DNA of 64,000 bases, from NCBI RefSeq assembly GCF_030053775.1, contig NZ_CP125669.1, positions 1,235,962 through 1,299,961 of the forward strand, read 5' to 3'. The notes under the pieces are model-generated. The model had not been told where the DNA came from and did not search any database. It was given only the letters and a program-made list of their open reading frames with translations. The position numbers and the translations under genes are program-made. The DNA comes from Acinetobacter corruptisaponis. GTDB taxonomy: Bacteria > Pseudomonadota > Gammaproteobacteria > Pseudomonadales > Moraxellaceae. Of this stretch, positions 37,301-52,300 are shown piece by piece. Numbering within the stretch: position 1 is the first letter of the stretch; every line of letters begins with the position of its first letter.

Positions 37301-40300
37301 TTGCCATGCGGCAACTGTACCCACACTGTTGGTTAAGCGCTGGTTATGGGTCAGTTGGGTATCAAATAGTGCACTAGTCCAGTTAGAGAAATCACCGTTT
37401 ACGTCAGTTGCAATTGAACGAACCAAATCAAGCACTTTTGAGCCAAGTAGCAGGCTTGCATCAACATGCGTTGCCTGATTCAATTGTTTTGTGCTGCTAT
37501 TGATCTCAATATTGGCATACAGTTCCTCAACTCGGCCAACCAGATCCCATGCGGTTAAGCGTAGCTGATAGGCGCCATTGGCAAGTAATGCAGGATCAAG
37601 CGCAAAGATATCGACTGCCTGATTGCTATAGGTCGCTTTCAATGACACATCCTGCAAGGTCTGCCATTGCAATGCACCTGTACTGTTACGGGCAATTTCC
37701 AACTTATAGCCCATCAGTTGCTGTTCTTTAATCAAGGCAGTCAGGTCAGTGTTGTTCTGAATCACAATTGGTGCTGTATTTAATGATGCACCGCCAAGCT
37801 GCCCTTGCCATGATAAAACTGGTGCAGTGCTGTCTTGTGGATCCTTGACCCGAATTATTTCAGTGCGCTGCTGGCTAAATCCATCAATATCAGTGGTTGT
37901 AGCCCGTATCTCAATCAGACCAGGCTGCTGTCCAGTGAGTTTAACCCGTCCTGTAGAATCCAAAGTCACCACTTGCCATTGATCCGTACCTAATGCACTA
38001 CCACGAACTTCAACCACAGTATTGGCAATAGCACTGAAACTATCTGCCCGTACTGTTGCTGTTACAATTTGTCCTGCAACAACTGGGATTGCTGGTGTGG
38101 TTTCAATATGTAAGTCAGGTTGATAGGCATTATGCTCCGCAACCACATTAAAGGTGATGGCCTGACGAACCGTATCATAACCATCGGAAACCCGTGCATA
38201 GAACACGAATTTACCAATCTGTCCTGCACTCGGTGTCCAGGATAATCGTCCTGTCACAGCATCATAGCTTGCACCCTGTGGCAATTGTTCAAAGCTGACT
38301 GTTAAGCCTTGCGTTTGTGCCAGCCCATCCGCATCGGATACATACAAATTGCCATTATTGCTTAGGCTATTTTGAGCCGATTTCACCACATCAAGCTGGA
38401 ATTGCTGACCCACCAGTAAGGTACGGTTGCTACTCTGAATGGTTGGTGCCTTATTAATATCAAGCACTCGTACCTGCACAGTTTTAAGTACAGTGGCCTG
38501 CCCATCTGTCACCATGAAAGTGAGGTCAAATGCCTGCTGATCATTCAGGTGGTTATTCACCATATCCTGTGCTGGTGTCCACTCCACATAACCCGTGGTG
38601 GCATCGACATAGATACCCGTTGGGGTATTGGCATCATGTACAAGTTGATAGCGAAGTGCATCGCTATCTCCATCTTGAGCCAATAGGTTAAATCCAAGTG
38701 TTTCGCCTTCATACACTAGTTGCATTGGCACACTGGTAAATACAGGTTGTTGATTAACATTCGTAACCTGTATTTGAATATTACGATTCAGCTTGGCACT
38801 ACCATCGGTTACAGTGACTGCAAAATCATAGCGACCTAACTGGCTGCTGCCCAAACTGTTTTGCGCAGCAAACATCGATGGCAACCATTTAAACACAAGC
38901 TGGCTTTGTCCATTGCCCAACGCTTGCGTTGTAATGTTGACACCTTTTGGCAAGGCATTAAATGACCAGTACAGTTGATCCAGATCAGTGTCCTTAACGG
39001 TCATGCTCCATGTGAGTTGTTGTCCTTCCTGTGCTTGCAGGATAATTTGGTCCGCTTGCTGTACAACACTTCCCCCTTGTTGTACCTGAACATCCAGCAA
39101 TTCTGGTGCAAGGTTACTTGCACGTACCACAATACGGATATCCTGCGCCACCACATTCGGCACAGCCACATAGTTTTCTGGCACTGCATAGCCTAGATTG
39201 GCTGGTGGCAGGCCCTGATCTGATACCTGAACACTTAAATCATATTGTCCCAATTGATTTGCAGTTGGTGTCCAGACGATTTCGGCATAACCATAAGTTG
39301 TACTTTGTACAAGCTGTGCTCCCGTAGGTAATCCCTGCACAATATAATTCAAGGTATCCTGATCCAAATCAGATACAGTCATCGGAATACGGATTTGTTG
39401 TCCAACAACGGCTACATTTCGAGTAGGCACACTGAGGCTCGGTGCTTCACTATAGCTTCTTACGGTGACAACAAAGCTCTTGCGCTCTACCTGCACCTGA
39501 TTAATGTCACCATCGCCATTATCCCGTGCTGTCACGGTAATGGTGTAATCACCACGATGTCCTGCTTGCGGTGCAAAACGGATCACACCTTTAACATTGC
39601 TGCCAGACTGGGTTTGAGTATAGGTTGCAAAGCTTGGCAGACCCTCAATTTGTAACTCAATTGGATTGCCATCTTTATCGGTTGCTGTAACTGGAATTTC
39701 AATCACAGCACCTTTATCAACAATCACACTTTGGAGGTCACCAATTTCAGGGGTACGGTTCGCATTGAGTACGTTAATGGTAAAGATGCGCTCTGTGGAA
39801 AGCGGCTGACCTGTACCATTACCATCATCAGTTGCAAGTACTTTAACTTTGTAAATACCAGCCTGTTGATAGCCTGGATTCCAGTAAATTTCCAGTGTTT
39901 CAGGATCAAATGTTGCCCCCTCTGGTAAGCCTGTGACCACATAGCTTACAGAAGCAGGTACATCGGACATCTGTACCGCCTGACCTTGTGGATGCGATTT
40001 AAAAGCAGGTTCAAATCCAGGATTATCAGGGTCAAAAGCAAATACGCTTAAACGAACACTTGCACCCTCCAACACCGTCCATGTTGGGCTGGATTCAAAC
40101 TGTGGTGCAGCATTGGCATTGTTTACCACCAATGTCAGTGTCTGGATTGCAACTGTACGAACAGGAATACCGCCATTGCTTGGGGTATAGGTTGCCACTA
40201 AACGGATTGGAATATCATAATTACCCGCCTGTGCATAACCTGGTGTCCATTCCAGCCAGCCCGTATCTTTATTTAGGATCGCACCACTCGGTAACCACTC

Positions 40301-43300
40301 TGCACTATAGTTCAGTTTGATATCCTGACCAGTATACTGCATCAATCCATGTGGTAGGTTTCCTGCCAATTGCAAGCTAAAGCGTTCACCTTCTCGCAAC
40401 TGCTGTGCTGCCACAGGCAATAACACAGGTTTTTCATAGCCCTGTTTTACCGTAATGTTGAATTGGTAACGGCTTTCGTGTTTTCCATCAGATACGATCA
40501 ACTCAATATTTTCATATTGACCTGCCTGATCATAAGCTGGTGTCCAGGTTAATAGGCCTGTAGCCACATCAAACTCAGCGCCAGCAGGTAAATTACGCAC
40601 CACCATGCTGAGGCGATCACCATCTTCATCAGCTACTAGAAGTTGCTGACCGAGACTCTGCCCTTCGGTTAAGACGATATCTCGTATCGTCGCAATGACT
40701 GGCACATGATTTGCACCATCCACCTGAATTTTGAGTCGTTTAAGTGCAACACCACCACGGCTATCAACGACTTTTACCAAGATTTCACTGTCTACCCGAT
40801 CCTGGGTCGTTGGAGTCCAATGTAATTGGGCATGTGCCTGATAGCCCTGATCAGAAACTTGTCCTGTCGTGACTGAATCAATACTTACACCCTGTGGTGC
40901 CTCCACAATACTCCAGTAGAACTGGTTACCATCCTGATCAGTGGCTGTTAAATCGAAATTCCAGCTTTCATTGACTTTGGCCTTGAGTTTAGTTTCATCA
41001 TAACTCATCACAGGTGGCTGGTTATCATAAGGAAGTGCATAAACTTGATGTGCAAGATCGAATTTTAATAAACGGGCTGCATCATTAGACAGGGTTAGGT
41101 CTTCAGCTTTAACTACAGAGACCGTAATGCCTGTCAGACTTTCACCAACTTTTAAACTGCCTCCATGGGCCTGTAAATAACTGCCTACATCCAGTAACCA
41201 CAGTTCATTTTGTAGTCCTTGCCCCTGTATTGCCGAAACAATACCACCATTAAAATAATGACCTGGGTCAAGTAGCAACAACAATGGGCCCTGAATATTA
41301 TCCTGACCAATATTGGTGAGTTTTACATCATAACTGACTGTCCCATTTAAACGATCTGCACGGGTCTTATCAAACTCAATGTGAACAAAGGCACTGTAGT
41401 CAGTCACTGTGGTAAATGCTGCGGTATACACACCCTCAAGTCGAGTTTGTTTAGCACTCTGTAGATTAGAGGACACCTCAAGTCGCCATTGTCCAGCAGC
41501 AATATTTGGCAAAGTCAAAACGACACTATTGGTGGCCTTATTCCATTGCACTGATTCTGGAGTCAGGACTTGATTGACATTCTTGCCTACACCGACGAAA
41601 CGATAGTTTGCTGGATTTAAAACGCTGGCAACATCAGTACTATCATTCCCATTATTCCCCAACCACATTGCCTGATCAAAGCTGATCGTTGCATAGCTTA
41701 ATGGTAGTGGAATATATGCACCATCCTGAATTGAACTGGCAATCACAGTTGGTGCTTTCAGCAAGGCAATTTCATCAATCGTATTGGTTTGTGCAACCAG
41801 GATACGCTGGTCATGTGTAATCAGAATCGATTCACCACGTGAACCACCTTGGGCCAATTGAATTGCCTGACGTTTTGCCAAGCTAATCATCCAGACAGCA
41901 GCATTGTCCTGTTTTGGTAATGACTTACTGCTATTGGTAAACTGTTGGCTATTATTGGCAGAAGCAAATAATAGCCCTTCAAATGCTGTGCCTTTTTGAC
42001 CAAACACCAAACTATCAATGAGACCATTTAAGGTATATTCAACTTCTGCACGACCCTTGGTTTTTCCTGTCAATGGGAAACTGATGATATCGGTTTTGCC
42101 AAGATGAGACAGAATATTTGCACTGGTCCAGCGTACTGCCCATAAACGACCATCTGGTGAGAAACTTAAATCTGATACCAGAGTATTCGAGAAATGTGTC
42201 CATTGTTGCCCAACTGGTGCATTAATATCAAAAATCTCAATACCATTGCCAGATGAAACATAGATGCGATCAGTTTCAGGTTCAACCGCCAAAGCATGGG
42301 TCAATGGTTCATTGGCAGGTCCCTTGATTCGCTCAATAATCTGACCTGTTGAATAATCCAGTAACCACAATTCCTGTCCAGTCAGCACCCATAACTGTCC
42401 TTTAGAATCCACTGCCATATCCATAATCGGCTGATCAAAGGTATAAAGTGGTTTCTGTTGAGTACCTCCATCTTCCCCATAAATAAACAATTGATTACGG
42501 TACTGCCCAGCACTGACTAAAATACGGTGATCAGGCAATTCAACCATTGCCAATGCACCCACTTCACCTTGGCTGGTATTAAAACCACTTGCAAATGTAT
42601 TTAGGGTAAATGGAGATAAAACTGAATTTAAATCAGTATTTTGATTTTTATCAATTTGTCCTGCCAGACCTTTTTGAGCCTCTACAAAAATAGAATTATT
42701 GAGATAGCTACGATCCTGCGCAGCTTGAGGTACCTGGGTGGTTTGTTGTAAAGACTCATTGCTGCCAATTTCGGTGAGTAACTGTTGTCTTGAACCATCA
42801 TCTGGAATTACTGCATTCGTTACTTTAGCAACTTCCTGATTTCCTGCAATATCCGTGGCAACTGCAAGGAATTCATAGTGAATGCCTGCTTGCCCAATAA
42901 ATAACAATTCACCTGTCGCCTGGGTCAGTTGTTTTTGCCAGATTTTAAAGTCACCGCCATTTTCTGCAACATATAAAGTCACATGTTTGACACCACTGAC
43001 ATCATCTTGTGCAGTCCACTGTACTTTATAGTGCACCTGATTCGCCGTGGTGCTTTGCTGAGAAACTACATTTAAGGCTGTTACTGGACGTTGATTATCT
43101 AGAACATAGGTTGAGATTTGACTATCTACAGGTGGCGTATTATTCAAATAGATACGGGCCTGTGACACAATTTCCTCATTAGATTTTGCAGTTTCAATTG
43201 ACTGAATGGTATAGCCAACAAAACCTTTATTATTACCATCCAGTTTTAATAAACGATGCAGGTTCTGGGTTGAAAGCTCACCTGTATTTGGGTCAATCGC

Positions 43301-46300
43301 CTGTATCAACCAAGTGAGTACATGGTTCTCTGCATCAATGCCCGCACTGACACGTAAAATAAAGCCCAGGCTACCTGTAAAGTCAAAATCACTGGTAAAA
43401 CTACTGCGGTTGTCTGGAACATGAATATTGATGTCTCCAATCTTCATGTCTGTTAAACGCAAGGTATATGGATCAAGCTGTTCATCAATCGCTGTGACCA
43501 AACGAATCTGGTGCAGTGATTGTTCAGTCGTATTTTGGAAACTGATCTTAAATGGTAGTGCTGTCTCGCTTGGTACATAGCTCTTACCATCAGTATGTGG
43601 CATCACTGATGGACCCTGTATATGTACAATATCAGTATTTACAGCCGCCATCTGCTTGAGATATTGAGTTAAGGCAAGCGCCTGTGCGCCAACTGGATTG
43701 AAATCTACATCCAGTAAACCTAAATGACGTAGATACTCTAACTGTGATCTACCACCAGCAAAGATGTTAAAGTTAATGAAATGCTTATTATTTTCACTAT
43801 TTAAAATCAGGTCTTCTGGTGTGATATTTTTTGGAACAGGGCTTAATGCAAAATTTCCCTCATCATCCTGACGATATTCATAATAATCAGTCTGAGCTTT
43901 TAGGGCTTCAGGGTCACCTGCCCACTTAGAGGTGTCACCATACCATTTTTGCATTTGTTCAAAGAACGACAATACACTCGCCTTGGTTTGGTAACTTTCC
44001 CCAGCTTTAGATAATAGAATACCCGTTGCCAAATTTGCTGTCAGACTAAGAACCTGAACACTCTCGCGAATTGCTGGCGCCTGATTTTCTGGACGTAATA
44101 ATCCTGCATCCTCCAAAGCTGCCAACCAGCCTTGTACCCATTGGGTTTCATCCGCAGCCAGAGCTTTTAAGCTTGCATTTGCCAAGGCATCTTTCAAAAT
44201 CGCCTCACGCATTTTTAATGCATGTTTGGTTTGATCCTGAATAAACTCAGCACGTGTAATTGGAGTCGCAGCGGCAGCAATATTAAAACGGAAGTCCAAC
44301 GCCAACATTTCTTTTTTGGTTAGACGTTCTTCAGGATCTAGGAATCGTGCTGCGAGTCCACCTGAAATTTTATTCAGGTCATAAACACCATTATCTAATA
44401 AACCCTGTGCTTTCCATTCAGGATGGATCATATAGAGCTGTTCACGCAAGCCCTCAAAATCCATATTGATCCATTCTTTTAGGCCAGGATAAGTTTTGAT
44501 ATTAAAGGTAAAGCCCGTAAATCCAGCGGCATTCATATCAAAAGCATAACCTGGAGCTAAATTAATCCCTGAGGTATTTAAAGTTCCATCTAAACTTGCC
44601 CAAGCGATTTGATTCAGTTTATTTTGATCCGTTGGTGTAATACCATACTGCTGGGTATTGGCTTGATCTCCAATAATACGACCTGATGGCTGCCCTCCCA
44701 CATTTGAACCAAAAATAATAAATGGCAGGTTTAATCCATCAATCAGTGAATCATTATAACCCATCTCCACTGCACCAATATCAAGACGGACATATGGTGT
44801 GTCAACATTGGTTAAGCTTTGCAGAGAGATACTGTAAATACCCGTTTCACCTGGTGCGATTTGACTCACCCCGCCCAAACCAATAGTTACATCAGGTTCA
44901 ATTGCACGTTCCACCAAGTAGCGATAAGGTTCAACCACTCGATCTCCATTTGGATTAATGACCACGATATCATACAAACCATGTGGTACCTGACGTAAGT
45001 CAAACACAGCACGGATATGGGTTGCATCCAATACCTGCCAACGTTCTGGTTCAATCTCAAAAACACCAGGACGGCTCAGTTTAACTAAAGCACCCGCTGC
45101 AAATTGGGCACCATAAATGTCCATGGTGACCCAGCGATAATCATCTGTTCCTGTACCACCTTGGTCTGGTGTCACTTTGGTAATGGAGAGTGGTAATGTT
45201 TCAGCAATAATCGTTGCTGCTGTATTTTTTGCGGAATTACTGGATTTTATAAGAATATAATAGTTTCCAGCCTGTGTGGTTGGGACGAATAATTCCTGAT
45301 CAGGTGAGTTTGCCAAAGTGTAGGCAAAATCATATTGTCCACTGTTCGGTACAGCCTCATAACGAATATAGAGTTCATTTGAGCCATTAATCGCACTGGA
45401 GTCCAGACGTACACGCAAGGTTTCACCCTGACCTACTTCCAGTTTATAGAGATACTGATCCCTACTACTCAATTTGAGGTCAGTGCTGGTATTCAACAAT
45501 AACTTAGGTACTGTTACCGTAATAGTTGATGCTGAAACTGTTTCATTATTTGCTTCATTTGGTGCGATATTTAAACCTGTTTCAGTATAAACAATATCGC
45601 CCTCATATACTTCATTATAAATATCTGGTCGAACGATAATATACCATTGCCCATCCTGAACCATTGGTAAAAGTGCTTCAATAAATCCAGTATATTGTTG
45701 ACGCGCATCCAACCCGCCTTGATGGGTAAATCGCCCCAGTAAAATATCCTGATTGTCCCAACTATTATTTCTGGATAAATAGACTGCATCTGACCATTGG
45801 CCATGGGCCTGATAATCTGCCAGATTTTTAACATTATATTCAATATGAACCTTTTCACCTGTTTTGGTTTGGGCAGGCAACACGATATCTGTCACCTGTA
45901 AATCAACAGGTTCAGGCTGAATAATCAATAAAGGTCGTTCAGCAGCAAGCGTATTATTTAAATCATTTTCAAACTCTAGGACTTGACCCGTTGCACCACC
46001 ACGGTAATATGCTGGATCAGTCACAACAAAGACATAATAAGTCCCATTCATGTCTGTTGGAATTTGTGCCTGAATAGAAGCAGAATATTCTGCATTTTCA
46101 GCAAGACCGCCATTATGATTCACAAAGCCTAGAAGCTTATCTTTATTTAAATCAAGCACTCGGTCAGTAGACAAATAAATCAAGTCTGTCCATAAGCCCT
46201 GATCTGATGATGTTTTACCACCAAAGTTCTTCACTGTATAAGAAACATCTATTTTCTGTCCTGAAATTACACTAGTTGGGCTCACCACCGTAGTAACCTG

Positions 46301-49300
46301 CAAGTCAGGTGGGTTCACATAATTTACAGTCAAGACAATAGATTTTTCGTTATTTCCCTCATCCTTAAATTCCAGGACAGCGGCTTGATCATATCCTGGT
46401 GTCTTTTTAATGACTTGTAAATTTTTTCTAATACTAGAATAACGTCCATCAGAGCTAGTACCTGTACTAGCGTAATTAGTATCTGCTTTGATAATAATAT
46501 TAAAATCACCACCAATACCTACAGGAATCGTAAAGGTCGCAGATTGTGTATATGACTCACCAACTTTAAGAACATCATCTAATAATACTAATTTTGTTTT
46601 ACTCATTATTTCAACAAACAGACCGCGATCAATTACTGGATAATCAGAAGCATCGATTGTGTTATCAATAGATAAGTAAACGCCATCAAACCAACTCTTA
46701 ACACGAGTATCTCGTGTTCCGTCATTCTTAACTGTCCAGGTAAGAGTAACTGTATCACCTGCATTCGGGTTTGAATTTGAAATTTGGATATCCTGAATAA
46801 TCAAATCAGGCTCACGATAAACAACATTTAACGAAGTAGAAGCAATATTATTTTGTGTGAAGTTATTCTCAAAAACAGTTTTTTGGTAAGACTCTAAAAC
46901 GCTTTGATTATATATACCATTTAAGGCATCAGCTGGAAAATATGGCTTACCAGAGGCTAATGTAGCATCACTCAAAACGTAGATATAGTATTGTCCATCA
47001 TAACCAGCAGGAATACTAAATTGACCTGTGGTCGTATAGCTTGTACCAGATTTTAAACCTTGTGCATTGGAATGCTCCACTGAACCAATCAACATTGAGT
47101 ATTCTGGTCGATATTCAGGGTAAGCACTAATAACAATATAATCTGTCCATGATCTTGTACCCGACCAAACATCCGCACCTTTATTTTCCACTATCCAAGA
47201 AACATTAACTAACTCACCTGAAAAGACTTGCTGATCGACAATAACCTGGGTTACAGCCAAATCTGATGCAGATGCAGTCACACGAGAAGCAACTGAAGAA
47301 GTATTATTCTCTTTATTTTTCTCTAATTTGACTTTGTCATTTTTGTCTTTTAATTTACCTGTATTTGTTTGCACAACCAGTTGCAAACCTGTAACTGTCG
47401 GTGCCAATAATGGAATGATCTGTTCAACTGTATAGGTTTCGTTATAACCTAACTTCCTATTTTGGCTGAATTCACCAAGTTTCCATTTAATCGTTGCCTT
47501 AGATAGATCAGCTTGATCAGCCAACCAAACCTCATCGGTCCATGAACCCTCAAATTCGTCAGCACGATTCTTAACAGTATAACTAAATTGATAGCTACCG
47601 CCTGCAACAGCTTGTATTGGCGCTTGTATATCAACCACAGCAAAATCTGGTGGTGAAAAGCCTAATATGTCAATTGCTCTTGCTTTATAATTATTATTAT
47701 CGATCTGAGTAGCATCATCCAAATTGATATTGGTTGCAAGCGTATCCTCTAAAATCGCATCATAGGTATCACTCCAGACAGTAATATAATACTGTCCTGA
47801 ATACACCCCTTCAGGTATTGTCACGGTAAGTTGGCCTAAGTAATCTTCTCCAACCTCAAGATGTCCTGTATGACGGATATCCCCTAACTTGATATCACCT
47901 TTAGATGGATTCGGTTGACGTCTATCTACAGTCAGCCAAACGCTGTCAATCCAGCTATTAATACTGCTTTGATCACCTTGTGTTTTTGCAGAACCTTTAT
48001 TGGTCACCTTATAATCAACAGTAATTTTACTTCCATGACTTGCCTGATCTGGTGCAACCACATCGCTTGCAACCAAGTCAGCAAAAGGTGTGGGTTCAAC
48101 ATAAAGCTTTTCTACTCGAATGTTATTATTTTCATTTGGATATTCATCTACACTATTTCCAGAGTCTGACACAACAATAATGTAGACATCTCCACGGTAA
48201 CGCACAGGAATTGTAAATTCATCCGTAATTGTAGTGTAGCTTTGAGTAGGTGCTAATGCTGACCCACTATCATAACGACCAATAAGCATATCGTCAGAGC
48301 TTAGCCTATCGTCAAGAGACAAGTAGACAGAATCTTTCCACTGTTTACTTGTAACCAATGGCCCCATATTACTGACAGTAAACTTAACGCTTGCCTTGCC
48401 ACCAGCCACAACTGTATCTGGCGCTTCAATCTGAGTCACACGTAAATCTGGACGAGGGTTTAAATCTACACGCAAGATATCATCAGAAAGCAAAGTATTA
48501 TTTTGACGAGCAGTATTGTACTCATAAATTTGATTAGCCGAGTTTTTACCTAAATCGGCATTGGTGACAACCTCTAGACGCCATGCACCCTCCAAGCGAG
48601 AAGGCAAACGCACTTTCTCTGTTCGAGTATACGTTTTGCCTGACTCCAGTCCCTGCGTATAGCTAAAATTACCAAAATAAATTGGAGTTTTACTATTATC
48701 TAAAGAAATTAAACGGACACTATCGACCCAGTTACCCGTAGCATCCTTAGCGCCTTGATTACGAACAGTCCAGCCAAATTCTATTTCCTCTCCCTCAAAT
48801 GCAGTTTCAGGAAGACCAATACTTTCTATGACAAGATCAGGATATTCTGCTAACTGGATTACCGTAGATAAACCTAATTTTTGGTTATTTCCATCATGTA
48901 TAAATTCAAATACATTTTTTCCTGTATCTGTACTCACATTTAAATAATAGGTTCCAGACAATCCATCAGGTAAAGTAACAGTAAGGGAATGCTCATAACC
49001 TTGGTTACTTGCTAAATAACCCAAATGCTGAATTGAACCAAGCTCCCAGATTTGTCCTTTCCCGTCTGCCTGACTACTCAACCAGATACGATCAACCCAG
49101 GTATCCTTGTCAGTAATTCCTATCCCGTTATTGCTCACAGACCATTTAACTGTTGTCGTTGTACCGCTGATCAATTGCTGTGCATTATCAATTGACAGTG
49201 TATTAACCTGTAAATCGGCATAGGCCTTTGGCATTACATCAACAATATGATCTGATTTCGTTGTATTGTTTGATTCCAGATCATTTTCCCAAACTTGCTT

Positions 49301-52300
49301 CAAGCTATCTGTTTGAACAAATATATAACCATGCTTCGTAAAGTTAGGTCCAAAGCGATATTGAATAGATGATGTGTAATTACCATCTTTCTCCAAGGCG
49401 CCATTATGTACAGCCCTCCCTAAGATGATATCATCCGAATTTCCAATCACATCATCACTAGAATAAATAACGGTATCTGTCCAGGTCGTATTTAGTCCAG
49501 CACCCGTTCCAATATTGGAAACAGTCCACTCAACCGTTAAAGTAGCTGGGTCAGCAATTGTCTGTGTAGGAACACTAATATTTGTGACAATTAAGTCAGC
49601 ATATTCTGCTTTCGCAATATCAAGACTTTGTAGATATCTGTTATTGTTCTCAGCATTATATTCGACATTTTTATTATCAGCATCGGTAACAATAATTAAG
49701 CGCCAGCGACCAGATAAATCCTGCGGGATTTTATAGTTCAATACCGATGAAATAAATGATTGGTTACCTATCTCTGTATGGAGTACCTCACCAATTTTAA
49801 TATCTCTAGGATCAATAACATCATCTAGTGACAGGTAAACAATATCCTTGATCTGACCAGCTTTTGCACTTCCCTGATTGTAGGTTGTCCATGAGATATC
49901 AATACTCTGACCACCTTGTAGAACCCCTGTCGTTTTTACATTACCAACCACAAGATCAGGACTTACCATTTCAATCAGTGTATTCGCTGAATGATTGACT
50001 ACATTCAACTCACGAATATAGTCATTTACATCAGAAGTGACCTCTAAACGCCATGTCCCTAAACCAATAGCTGGAACATTTAATGTCAATTGTTGTTTAA
50101 AGCTTTCACCCTTTTTAACATTACGGTTAAAAGAAGGAGCCGCCAATACATACGTCTGACTTGGATCTGTGGTATTTACCAAACGGAAACGATCATATAC
50201 AAAGCCTGTAAAGTCGGCTGTTCCCATGTTTGTCAATGTATAGGTCAATTGGACCTGGTTTCCAGACTGCCATTGTGATTCAACCAAAAGATCAGACACT
50301 TGAATATCTGGAAGTTTTTCCGTCTCTAAAGTAATAGCTGTTTTTACAATGTTATTTTCAGTACGTTCAGGCTCATAGGTTGAACCATAACTATCTGTCC
50401 TAATAAATAAGTAGTAACTTCCAGCAGCGAGATTAGGCTGAATATCCAAATATGCTTCATAAGACTCATTTAATCCTAAATATCCCAAATGAGTAACTGA
50501 ACCCAAAGCTATTGCCGTTGCATCAAATGTTGGTTTAGAAGAAATGTAAACCGTATCTACCCAACGATTAGTATCTGTTGCCAAGTTTCCAATATTGGAT
50601 ACTTTCCAAATAATTCGCCCTTGCTCATTAACACTTAAACTATTAGGGGATGCGATAACTTCTGGAATAAGATCATTAAATGTTTTAATAATATTAAAAC
50701 CACTTGATATTAATTGATTATTACCACGTGTATCTGGCTCTTTAACACTATGATTAATATCACTAATTACGGCAATATAATATTGTCCCTCCAAACGCGC
50801 AGGAATTTTTACTGAAACACTTTGTTGATAACTTTCTCCTATTGCTAACTCTTTGACTCTATTAAAATTAGCTAGAACAATATCATCTGCATTGCCTATT
50901 ATCGCATCTCGACTTAGGATAACCCGATCAACCCATTGACCTTGCGCAATCTTGTCTCCGTGATTTGTAACACTCCATTGGATTTGAGCAAAGGTACCAG
51001 AACCGACTTCTACAGGTACAACAATATTTGAGACTATAAGATCTGCATAAGTCTGGGCAGTAGAAGTAAATTGCGTACTTAAGCTGTTATTTATTTCTGC
51101 ATCACCTTGATCATTAACCTCATAAATTACGCCTTGTCCAACAATGTTATTGTCTGCAATCACTTCTACAATAAACTGCCCAACGCCTGCGATACCTTCA
51201 GGTAAATTAAAACTAAAATTCCTGTTTCGTGTCTCACCTGCCAATAATGGTGCTGCGTCTTGTCCACTAAATGCCGATGCAAAATTCAGAACAATCTTAC
51301 CAGCAGAGCCATTGGCATTTTTTTCTCTAACAATAATACGATCTTGATAATTTTTAGGTGTTGCAACACTGCCCTGATTATAATCCTGCCAACTCAGCGT
51401 AACTTGATCGCCTGCTTGTAGTTGCTGTTGCTCAATGTGCAAATTTTTAACTATTAAATCAGGCCCTGCAACGACTTCTAAACGAGTTTCATTATCAAAT
51501 TCTAAAGACCCTGCCACGTTATGCTCTGCAATTACATTGAGGGCATCTACTTTGACTGTAACAACGAAACGTCCAATTGCATTATTCTCTGATGGCCAGT
51601 TAAAGGTAATTTGCCTAGAGGATTGCTCTCCAACACCAATACTCTGACTACTCTGCTGAATATCCTGCCGAGTAATCACTGCGCCTGTTGTTAAATTGAT
51701 AATTTCAATACGTTCAACCCAAGAACCTTGTGCGCTTGCATTTCCTGTATTCTTCGTTGTCCAATTTAAAGTTACAACATCACCCGTTTGCCAATTTGCA
51801 TTTGGTGATAATGCTAATTGCTCAACGATTAAATTTGGATAATCCCGCATCGTACTATTAAAAATAATACTGAGATGATTATTCTCTTTTGCCTGAACAG
51901 TCTCTTTTTGTGAATTGTAATAATCACTATCAATGACTATTTCAAACTCACCTACCCCTAATGTTCCTTCTGGTAATCGAATATAGGCCTTACGTTGGGT
52001 AGTTTGTTGTGGTAATAAACTTCCCAATTCATATTCAGTATACGGTACCAAACTTTGTGCTAAAATTTCACCAGTCGATTTACGTTTAATGAGTACTCGA
52101 TCCGTAAAATCTCCAAATGTTGCTTGTTCACCTAAATTACTTACATCCCATTGAATTTCCAACAAACTACCAGAGTGAATCGTTTGTTCGTAAGAAGCTT
52201 GTACTGTGAGATTATGGATACTCAAATCAACTTTTCTTTGATTATTATTTAAATCAATAATGAGTGGCTCAGAGGGTGCATGAACATAGACTGTCATACG

